Notes under the pieces: model-generated
What the model saw: the letters and a program-made list of their open reading frames with translations, nothing else
Databases searched by the model: none
What the model was told of the DNA's origin: nothing
Position numbers and translations under genes: made by a program
NCBI GenBank assembly: GCA_902798615.1
Contig: CADBXL010000009.1
Location: 1 to 64,000, forward strand
Reading direction: 5' to 3'
Origin: an uncultured Bacteroidales bacterium
GTDB lineage: Bacteria; Bacteroidota; Bacteroidia; Bacteroidales; Bacteroidaceae
Length of the DNA: 64,000 nt
In this document: piece after piece, positions 1-6,631 of the stretch
Layout: every line of letters starts with the position of its first letter
How positions within the stretch are numbered: the stretch's first letter is position 1

Positions 1-85
1 GTACACTCTTGTCAACCTTTGTCAACCCTGTCCACGAGATGGCAAAATAAAAGCCCTCAAAATTCTCCGCGGTAGAAATGCGTTG

Positions 86-117
86 CAAAGGTAAGCGGAA
101 TTTTGAGAACTACCAAA
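86..117 (-). promoter_or_regulatory. Leftward Bacteroidetes promoter at window edge
   Basis: On the minus strand this reads TTTG (114-117), a 20-bp spacer, then TACCTTTG (86-93), an exact match to the Bacteroidetes -33/-7 consensus. It points out of the window, so the gene it drives lies to the left. Positions 1-209 contain no convincing coding sequence; the first 85 bases would be the leader of that gene. Confidence 0.6.
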
Positions 118-209
118 AAGTAAGTCTGAAGTGTTAAAATCTAAAAGTAGTTGAAATACAAAGGTTTAACTCTATGTGTTTTTCATTGCTTATAGTTGTT
201 TAGAGAGCT

Positions 210-1622
210 CTAAATACAGTCATAGAAAGCATGCTTTCCAATACTTGTCACGCTGTTAGGAATCGTAATAGACTTCAATTTATAGCAATCTTCGAAAGCA
301 AAGTTTCCTATACTCTTCAAACTATTGGAAAAATTGACAGAAGTGAGACTTGTACAGAAACGAAAAGACATATCTCCAATCGTCGTCACGCTGTTGGGAA
401 TAGTAATAGAAGTGAGGCTTTCGCAACCATGAAAAGCGCTATTTCCAATGCTTGTCACGCTGTTGCCGATGGTGACGGAGTTAAGACTATGACACCAGAA
501 AAAAGCGTGTGCTCCAATGCTCTTCACGCTGTTTGGAATCGTAATAGACTTCAATTTATAGCAATCTTCGAAAGCAGAGTTTCCTATACTCTTCACGCTG
601 TTGCTGATGGTGACGGAGTTCAGGCTTTGGCATTCATAGAAAGTCTCCCGTTCAATGCTTGTAACTTTGTTGGGTATAGTAATAGAAGTAAGGCTTGTGC
701 AATAAGAGAAAGCCTTCTCTCCAATTATTGTCACGCTGTTTGGAATAGTTACTGAGGTCATGTTCTTGCAATCATAGAAAGCTGCTTCTCCAATGTTTGT
801 CACGCTGTTAGGAATAGTGATTTTTTTTAAGCTAGTCATACCCTGAAAAGCGTACTTTTCAATGCTCGTAACATTGTTTGGGATAACTGTATTCATACAC
901 CCGGAAAGCAATGTGTTGGATTTTGTTTCTATGATAGCATTACAGTTATTTCTGCTATCATATTTCTTGTTTCCTTGTTCTACTTTTATTGATTGGAGAC
1001 TAGGACAATATTTCAAAATAGTCGCTCCTATCTCAGTAACTGATTTCGGAATCGTGATAGAGGTAAGACTTGAACAACCTTCGAAAGCCTCCCTTCCAAT
1101 ACTTGTCACACTGTTGCCGATTGTAGCTGAGGTCATGCTTTCGCATCCAGAGAAAGCCTTCGCTCCAATGATTTTCACGCTGTTAGGGATAGTGGTGGAT
1201 TTCAGACTGCTACAGTTCAGAAAAGCATAATCGCATATCTCTGTCACGCTGTTAGGAATTTTTACGGATGTCAGGCTACTACAACCATCGAAGGAATGGT
1301 AGAGAATTCTCTCCACGCTGTTGGGAATCGTAACAGACTTCAAGTTTTTGCACCCACGAAAAGCTTCTTCTATAATACACGTCACCTTTCGGGTTTTCTT
1401 GTTATAGGTGACTTCTTTCGGTATAGTTACTGAGCCACTATAACTATTACCTTCATCTTTAAAGGTTACATAGACCTCTTTTTTTTCAGTATCTTTATAG
1501 TAGAAACCGTAATAAATCATCACACCATCAGCATTCTTTACGGCAAAATCGTAAGCCGATGCGTTTGTTGCCAACATGCTAAGGAGTATGCTGAACAGGA
1601 ATATTAGTTTGTTTGTCTTCAT
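210..1622 (-). CDS. BspA-like leucine-rich repeat (LRR_5) secreted protein
   Basis: This is a secreted protein of 470 residues. An N-terminal signal peptide (about residues 1-23, ending NASA) is followed by a short beta-rich lead and then about 15 tandem 23-residue LRR_5 units of the type 'SLTSITIPNSVTSIG..AF'. The family (Treponema pallidum TpLRR/BspA) mediates adhesion and surface binding in oral and gut Bacteroidetes. No C-terminal sorting domain is seen: the protein stops in mid-repeat (...HAFYDCI) at a TAG, after which the same frame reads SSL, the expected next LRR residues, so the end may be a recent nonsense truncation. Two 60-bp segments (259 onward and 535 onward) are nearly identical and exactly 276 bp (4 x 69) apart, a sign of repeat amplification. 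The gene stands alone. Confidence 0.85.
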   Translation of the reverse strand: MKTNKLIFLFSILLSMLATNASAYDFAVKNADGVMIYYGFYYKDTEKKEVYVTFKDEGNSYSGSVTIPKEVTYNKKTRKVTCIIEEAFRGCKNLKSVTIPNSVERILYHSFDGCSSLTSVKIPNSVTEICDYAFLNCSSLKSTTIPNSVKIIGAKAFSGCESMTSATIGNSVTSIGREAFEGCSSLTSITIPKSVTEIGATILKYCPSLQSIKVEQGNKKYDSRNNCNAIIETKSNTLLSGCMNTVIPNNVTSIEKYAFQGMTSLKKITIPNSVTNIGEAAFYDCKNMTSVTIPNSVTIIGEKAFSYCTSLTSITIPNKVTSIERETFYECQSLNSVTISNSVKSIGNSAFEDCYKLKSITIPNSVKSIGAHAFFWCHSLNSVTIGNSVTSIGNSAFHGCESLTSITIPNSVTTIGDMSFRFCTSLTSVNFSNSLKSIGNFAFEDCYKLKSITIPNSVTSIGKHAFYDCI

Positions 1623-1702
1623 ATATAAATTTTATTTGTTTCTGACCTAAAGATATAAATTATAGGTGGTTATTTGAACCTGTCCCCTTTCTTTTTGCGC
1701 GA

Positions 1703-1710
1703 CAAAGTTA
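1703..1710 (-). promoter_or_regulatory. -7 box for LRR gene
   Basis: The minus strand reads TAACTTTG, a full match to TAnnTTTG, about 80 bases upstream of the LRR start codon. No TTTG is found 19-21 bp further upstream, so the -33 element is weak or absent. Confidence 0.45.
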
Positions 1711-1810
1711 CGAATAATTCCTGAGAATCAGGCTATTTTACACGATTATTTAGTTCATTTAACTACTTAAGAAATTAAGATATTGGCATGTTTTTTCTAA
1801 AATATAGAAT

Positions 1811-1848
1811 AAAAAGGCGCATGGAATCATTTTCCTTGCGCCTTTTTT
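1811..1848 (-). terminator. Rho-independent terminator after the Rpn-family gene
   Basis: An inverted repeat (AAGGCGCA ... TGCGCC) is flanked by A and T runs. It lies about 60 bases past the stop of the minus-strand Rpn-family gene and has a T tract on both strands. Confidence 0.7.
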
Positions 1849-1907
1849 GCCTTTTCATATAATTTCACCTTCTTCTTGCCTTCTACGATATGGAGACAAA
1901 AAGGAAT

Positions 1908-2954
1908 TTATAGTTGCTCGATAATAGCTTCCGACAATTTTGTCATGTCTGCAATTTGCTTTATAGGAAGTCCTGCTTGTTTCAATGCCTTGGCAGAAGA
2001 AAGTAATGCTTTTTTCTGCTCCGCAAGTTTTGAATCCTGTTCCGCAAGTTTTGAATCCTGTTCCGCAAGTTTTGAATCCTGTTCCGCAAGTTTTGAATTC
2101 TGTTCCGCAAGTTTTGAATTCTGCTCAGCGAGTTTGGAATCCTGCTCTGCGAGTTTCGCATCACGTTTTGCTATCTCCTGGTCTCTAAGCATTATTGCTG
2201 TGTCACGGTCTTCTATGGCAGAGAAATATTCATCCTCTACGTTCATATCCTGACGCAGTTTTGCATCTGATGCAGCAGCAAGCAATCTATGGAGGATATG
2301 ACGCATTTCTACATCATCCTCAAAGGCATTGTCATCGAAGTTAAGTACCTGCTGATTGTATTTGTCCTTATGTGACTGGTCGAACACGCTGAGCACCTTA
2401 TCCAGACGATTGTTTATCGTGCCTCTCAGAAGCGGTATCTGCACGATGATACTGTCATGCACAAGACTATCGACAAATGGGTCTGGAATGCCCTTTGTTA
2501 CCTCCACGCCGTCATAGTTGTATGACTTGTGATTGACATAGAGCACAGGTTCCTCAATATCGCCAACCCTGTGACCGAGCATATATACAGTTACCATGGG
2601 GATGGCATAGCGATCCATGTTGTCTCCCTTGATGATATTGGCAGGATCTGAATACTGGGTGCCGAGATACTGACGGAAACGTAGAGTCTCTGTCTCAAGC
2701 CATGTCTTCTGAAGTTCGATAAGGATTAGCTTCAGAGTTCCGTCTTCCTGACGCACCTTAGCAGCAAAGTCAAGACGGAACATGGAAATCTTATCCCTGC
2801 TACCGTTACTATATTCATGTTTGCGCATTTCCACCTCTACCACATCCTTCTTAAGTAATGCGGAGAGTATGGTCTTCGTAATGCGCTCATCTTCCATGAG
2901 ATACTTGAAGACAGAATCGTATATAGGATTTGCTATGCTAATCATAAATCTCAA
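1908..2954 (-). CDS. Rpn/PD-(D/E)XK nuclease family protein with heptad repeat tail
   Basis: 348 residues. The N-terminal part (about 1-220) matches the Rpn / 'PD-(D/E)XK nuclease family transposase' group: it opens with NPIYDSVFKYLMEDE and carries the core pattern RLDFAAK ... LILIELQKTW, supplying the catalytic Asp and Glu-x-Gln/Lys. Family members (E. coli RpnA-E) are DNA endonucleases that promote recombination. Residues about 262-315 are seven-residue repeats (KLAEQDS / KLAEQNS), a predicted coiled coil, followed by a short helix-turn-helix-like tail (KQAGLPIKQIADMTKLSEAIIEQL region) common in this family. A second Met three codons in (2945) is an equally good start, because the predicted transcription start is only about 10 bases upstream of 2954. 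The gene is monocistronic with its own promoter and terminator. Confidence 0.8.
   Translation of the reverse strand: MRFMISIANPIYDSVFKYLMEDERITKTILSALLKKDVVEVEMRKHEYSNGSRDKISMFRLDFAAKVRQEDGTLKLILIELQKTWLETETLRFRQYLGTQYSDPANIIKGDNMDRYAIPMVTVYMLGHRVGDIEEPVLYVNHKSYNYDGVEVTKGIPDPFVDSLVHDSIIVQIPLLRGTINNRLDKVLSVFDQSHKDKYNQQVLNFDDNAFEDDVEMRHILHRLLAAASDAKLRQDMNVEDEYFSAIEDRDTAIMLRDQEIAKRDAKLAEQDSKLAEQNSKLAEQNSKLAEQDSKLAEQDSKLAEQDSKLAEQKKALLSSAKALKQAGLPIKQIADMTKLSEAIIEQL
2017..2163 (-). repeat. Seven 21-bp tandem repeats inside the Rpn-family gene
   Basis: Seven contiguous 21-bp units each encode one KLAEQ(D/N)S heptad. Central units are identical and outer units diverge, the usual profile of slippage-driven expansion. 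The unit length is a multiple of three, so copy-number change keeps the frame and only changes coiled-coil length. Confidence 0.9.
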
Positions 2955-2970
2955 TATCTATATTTGTGGA

Positions 2971-3002
2971 CAAAGATACTGTTTTTTACTGAAAAATCCA
3001 AA
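2971..3002 (-). promoter_or_regulatory. Promoter of the Rpn-family gene
   Basis: The minus strand reads TTTG (2999-3002), a 20-bp spacer, then TATCTTTG (2971-2978), an exact Bacteroidetes promoter. The transcription start would be near 2964, giving a leader of 10 to 19 bases depending on the start codon. Confidence 0.7.
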
Positions 3003-3050
3003 TATTTGCACGAAAAAGATTATTTTACCTTTGAATACCATATAAAAAGT

Positions 3051-3085
3051 AAAGACGCAAAGCTTTATGATAACTTTGCGTCTTT
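3051..3085 (-). terminator. Terminator after GH10 xylanase
   Basis: A perfect 12-bp stem, AAAGACGCAAAG ... CTTTGCGTCTTT, has an 11-base loop and lies about 20 bases beyond the xylanase stop. It is followed on the minus strand by a T-rich run. Confidence 0.75.
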
Positions 3086-3107
3086 GTGTTATATTGATTT
3101 CTTAATC

Positions 3108-5447
3108 TTACTTGACAACCTTCTTGCCATTCACAATGTAGAGACCTGAAGGGAGCTCGTCGAGAGAGGTTGTAGGCATACGCATACCGTTGAGGTTGTA
3201 GATGCCCTTTGAGGTGTCAATCTTCTTGTCTGCCTCAACCTTGTCAATACCTGTCTGGAGAACACCGCCGAGACCGCGAACAAAACCTGCATAGGTATGC
3301 TTGCGGTAGTAATTGAGATCCCAGATTCCAACAGGCTCGCCACCACGCCAACCGCTGTTGTTTGGCGCATCTGTGCCACACCACTGGCAGATACCCCATT
3401 GCTGCTCTGGTGGGATGATGCGGAAATACTCCTTAAAGATCCATTCGTAGAAGTCTGCCATCTTCTTGTGCTCTGCCTCGGTCAGGTCGCTTGTCTTTGT
3501 GGATGATCCCCATCTGTTTGAACCACGGACATAACCCATATCCATCTCGCTGACACGAACAAGTTTGCCTGATTTTGCCATGAGATCGAACATATTGGTG
3601 ATGTGGCTCTTGATGTTGTTCAGAATGCTTTCGTTCTCAAAACAGCTGATATGCATCTGAGTGCCGATACCGTCGATCTTGGTAACACCATCAGACTCCC
3701 ATTTCTTTATCCAGTTGATGAGTGACTTCAGTTTCTTGTTGTCATCCCACTCAGACTCAAGGTTGTAGTCGTTGATGAAGAGCTTGACATCTTCTGGACC
3801 ATACTTACGAGCAAGACGACAAGCCTGACGAACATATTCGAGGTCACCCATATAGTCTTGCCAATAGAAAGCATCACCACCTACATCCCATGTGCCGTTA
3901 GGGTTATATCCCTCTGAATGCTGAAGGGTATAGTTGCCCTGACCGTCGTTACCTCCGCCAGAGATAGCCTCATTCACAAGATCCCATGCCTTAACCTTAC
4001 CGCCACAAGCCTCCATCATGCCCTTGATCCACTTATCCATAGCATAAACAAGAGTGTCGTGACGCTCCTGCTGTGTGAGTGGGGTAGTGCTTGGCACATA
4101 AACGTATGTGATACCATTGCTGATAGTTGGTTCTGCTGCTGTTCCGCCATATTCCTTTACTTGGAATGAACTTACATCTGTACCCTCGAAGTTGCCGTTC
4201 TTGATCTTTTCAACACCGCCAATCTTAAGACTCACATCATCGAAATAATAATTGTTCTCGTCAACAAGTTCACTGAGGTTGATGGCTATGCTCTGACCTG
4301 CGCTGCTGAATTTTCCGCTAAGGGTAATGGTTTTCCAGTCGGTTGTGAAATTTATATTGCCGATGCCATTGCCTGCGAATGAGCCTGGGGTCTTATGAAC
4401 TTGTGTAGATGCGTATGCGGGCTTGTCCGCACGAACCTTTGCCGTAAACACATAGCTCGCACCTGAAGAGAATGAACCCGGAACAAGCCACATTTGATTA
4501 TCCCATGCATCTTTTTGTCTTTCTGTGGCATGTGCCTTGAGGCAACGGCGCTCCTCGGTTGTGGTCTTTCCCTTGGTCTTTGACTCGAACTTGATGCTCT
4601 TGATATAGACATCGCCTATGAAGTTTTTAAGCTGTAGAAGCATGAAGTTACTAACCATAGTAGGCTTGATGTTTATTTCCACATCCTGCCATTCTGTGGT
4701 AAATGGAACGTTGATGCCTGCACCAGTTCCCCAGTCTCCGAGGCGACCAGTAACATTTCCTGCCTTAGAGCCCTTAACGGTCATGGTCATCTTGTAAGTC
4801 TTGCCCTTTGTGAGGATGAGGTCGGACATACCAACAAACTGCACTTGATATTCGCATGACTTTGTTGCGTTTACGTGCAGACCGTCAGTAGCATCAAATG
4901 TGATCTTAAACCCATATTTTGTTTCATCATCCTTCCAACCCACGCTCTGCGTCTTGCGGAAGTCCTTACTTGCAGCTACTGTCACTATTTCTACATCGCC
5001 ATCGGTAAGATCTGGTGCTGCCTTATCGGCAAGGAGTTTTCTGAGCCAGCCGTTAGGCTGCTGTGAATGCCAGGCAAGGGTATGACCATATACGTTTAGA
5101 CCTGCTTCCGTAGCTTTTTTCACATAGTTCTTCACCGTGGTGAAGTTCATGTTACCATTGCCGTCCACACAACTTGCCATCTTCATGGCATTACCGGCAA
5201 CAGTTTCCGTAAAGTTCTTATTTGTAAGATTCCTTACAAGAGAATTGTTCAGGTATTCGTTTACGGTAGTTCCTACACCGAGTTTGAAGTTAGGATATTT
5301 GGAGTAGTCAATATACTCCTTTAGTGCATGATACTCATCCAAGTATCGGTAGTTGGCATTGTTGGGTTTGCCCAACTCGAATTTCTGTTGTGCTACAGCT
5401 GAGACAGAGAGTCCTGCTGTAAGCATAAATAAGTATAATTTTTTCAT
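3108..5447 (-). CDS. Endo-1,4-beta-xylanase GH10 with inserted carbohydrate-binding modules
   Basis: 779-residue secreted enzyme that would hydrolyse internal beta-1,4 linkages of xylan. A signal peptide (about residues 1-19, ...SVAVA) leads into the first part of the GH10 barrel (ATEAGLNVYGHTLAWHSQQP). This is interrupted from about residue 140 to 440 by two beta-sandwich segments resembling CBM4/9/22 (for example YRLTKGK-type strands and 'NNYYFDDVSLKIGG'), after which the barrel resumes. The acid/base Glu lies in WDLVNEAISG near residue 492 and the nucleophile Glu in VSEMDMG near residue 633. Insertion of CBMs inside the GH10 fold is known for Prevotella/Bacteroides xylanases. The C-terminus (GIYNLNGMRMP ... 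LPSGLYIVNGKKVVK) is a typical Bacteroidales secretion or sorting tail. It has its own terminator; a -7 box (TAATTTTG) lies at 5509-5516 without a clear -33. It is the only xylan gene in the window. Confidence 0.93.
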   Translation of the reverse strand: MKKLYLFMLTAGLSVSAVAQQKFELGKPNNANYRYLDEYHALKEYIDYSKYPNFKLGVGTTVNEYLNNSLVRNLTNKNFTETVAGNAMKMASCVDGNGNMNFTTVKNYVKKATEAGLNVYGHTLAWHSQQPNGWLRKLLADKAAPDLTDGDVEIVTVAASKDFRKTQSVGWKDDETKYGFKITFDATDGLHVNATKSCEYQVQFVGMSDLILTKGKTYKMTMTVKGSKAGNVTGRLGDWGTGAGINVPFTTEWQDVEINIKPTMVSNFMLLQLKNFIGDVYIKSIKFESKTKGKTTTEERRCLKAHATERQKDAWDNQMWLVPGSFSSGASYVFTAKVRADKPAYASTQVHKTPGSFAGNGIGNINFTTDWKTITLSGKFSSAGQSIAINLSELVDENNYYFDDVSLKIGGVEKIKNGNFEGTDVSSFQVKEYGGTAAEPTISNGITYVYVPSTTPLTQQERHDTLVYAMDKWIKGMMEACGGKVKAWDLVNEAISGGGNDGQGNYTLQHSEGYNPNGTWDVGGDAFYWQDYMGDLEYVRQACRLARKYGPEDVKLFINDYNLESEWDDNKKLKSLINWIKKWESDGVTKIDGIGTQMHISCFENESILNNIKSHITNMFDLMAKSGKLVRVSEMDMGYVRGSNRWGSSTKTSDLTEAEHKKMADFYEWIFKEYFRIIPPEQQWGICQWCGTDAPNNSGWRGGEPVGIWDLNYYRKHTYAGFVRGLGGVLQTGIDKVEADKKIDTSKGIYNLNGMRMPTTSLDELPSGLYIVNGKKVVK

Positions 5448-5556
5448 AAAAGGTTGTTCTTAAGCCTTAAAAAGCAGCTTTTATTATTTGATTAATAGAA
5501 TATCAATACAAAATTAGTAAAAAACTTTGTAAAAAGCGATATTATGAGAAATAAAA

Positions 5557-5588
5557 CTTGCAGTTTTGCTGAAAAAAGTGTAATTTTG
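5557..5588 (+). promoter_or_regulatory. Promoter of purU
   Basis: CTTG (5557-5560), a 20-bp spacer and TAATTTTG (5581-5588) match the Bacteroidetes promoter with one -33 mismatch. The transcript would start near 5595 and carry a leader of about 125 bases made largely of 7-bp repeats. Confidence 0.55.
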
Positions 5589-5601
5589 CATCTAAAACGA
5601 T

Positions 5602-5685
5602 CTAAGGGCTAAAGGCTAATGTCTAATGGCTAAAGACTAAAGGCTAAAGATTGAAGTCTTTCGACTTTTGCCTTTTGACCTTTGA
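5602..5685 (+). repeat. 7-bp-period array in the purU 5' leader
   Basis: Seven consecutive heptamers of form CTAANNN (5602-5650) and one intervening heptamer are followed by four heptamers of complementary composition (CTTTNNN, 5658-5685). The two arms can pair as a long imperfect hairpin in the purU leader. There is no open frame through the array. Confidence 0.8.
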
Positions 5686-5720
5686 CATATTTAAAAATCA
5701 AAAAACAGTAAATACTGAGG

Positions 5721-6584
5721 ATGCAACAGACTGCTATATTATTGCTACATTGCCCAGATCAGTTGGGTATTATTACTGATATCACCAAGTTTATTACCGA
5801 TAATCATGGTAACATTGTTTACCTTGACCAGTATGTGGACAAGGTTGATGGTCGCTTCTTCATGCGTGTGGAGTGGGAGCTTGCCGAGTTCTCCATCCCT
5901 TCAGATAAGATAGAGGAGTATATCGAGACATTGTACGGTTCACGATATGAGATGGAGTTCGATATATATTTCAACTATGTGAAGCCTCGCATGGCTCTGT
6001 TCGTAAGTAAGATGAGCCATTGCCTCTACGACCTTCTTGCACGCTATAAGGCAGGTGAGCTTGAGGTGGAGATTCCATGTATCGTCAGCAACCACGAGGA
6101 TCTTCGCTATGTGGCAGATCAGTTTGGCATTCCTTATTATGTATGGTCAATAAAGAAAGACTGGTCAAACAAGCAGGAGGTGGAGAAGGCTGAGATGGAA
6201 TTGCTGAAGAAAGAGCGTATCTCATTCATCGTTCTTGCTCGCTATATGCAGATTATCTCAGAGGATATGATAAAGCGCTATCCTCATAAGATTATCAATA
6301 TCCATCACTCATTCCTTCCTGCATTCATTGGTGCCAAGCCATACCATCAGGCTTATCAGCGTGGTGTTAAGATTATCGGTGCTACCAGCCACTATGTTAC
6401 CTCTGAACTGGATGCAGGTCCTATCATTGAGCAGGATGTTGTCCGCATCACTCATAAGGACACCCCCGAGACTCTTGTGCTCAAGGGTAAGGATCTTGAG
6501 AAAATCGTTCTTTCTCGTGCCGTTAAGAAGCATATCGAGAGGAAGATTCTCACATATCATAATAAGACCATCATTTTCTCATAA
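5721..6584 (+). CDS. purU: Formyltetrahydrofolate deformylase
   Basis: 287 residues, the usual length. PurU hydrolyses 10-formyl-tetrahydrofolate to formate and tetrahydrofolate, balancing the one-carbon pool and supplying formate for PurT. An N-terminal ACT regulatory domain (CPDQLGIITDITKFI, about residues 10-80) is followed by a formyltransferase-fold domain with the catalytic pattern NIHHSFLPAF (Asn/His) and the later Asp in SELDAGPIIEQD. The gene is alone on the plus strand between divergent xylanase and convergent thioredoxin-like genes. It is cytosolic and has no signal peptide. Its long heptamer-repeat leader is the unusual feature. Confidence 0.95.
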   Translation: MQQTAILLLHCPDQLGIITDITKFITDNHGNIVYLDQYVDKVDGRFFMRVEWELAEFSIPSDKIEEYIETLYGSRYEMEFDIYFNYVKPRMALFVSKMSHCLYDLLARYKAGELEVEIPCIVSNHEDLRYVADQFGIPYYVWSIKKDWSNKQEVEKAEMELLKKERISFIVLARYMQIISEDMIKRYPHKIINIHHSFLPAFIGAKPYHQAYQRGVKIIGATSHYVTSELDAGPIIEQDVVRITHKDTPETLVLKGKDLEKIVLSRAVKKHIERKILTYHNKTIIFS

Positions 6585-6593
6585 TATAAAGCT

Positions 6594-6626
6594 AAACCGA
6601 GCCTCCCATTTTGGAAGGCTCGGTTT
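6594..6626. terminator. Bidirectional terminator between purU and the thioredoxin-family gene
   Basis: An inverted repeat (AAACCGAGCCTCC ... GGAAGGCTCGGTTT) sits between the convergent stops at 6584 and 6632 and is followed by a T run on the plus strand. It can serve both genes. Confidence 0.8.
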
Positions 6627-6631
6627 GGTTT

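Noticed and set aside
210-1400. 69-bp-spaced repeats that might be a CRISPR or satellite
   Set aside because: They are the LRR_5 units of a coding gene on the minus strand.
2017-2163. Regular repeats resembling a small CRISPR array
   Set aside because: Units are contiguous with no spacers and code in frame for KLAEQDS heptads.
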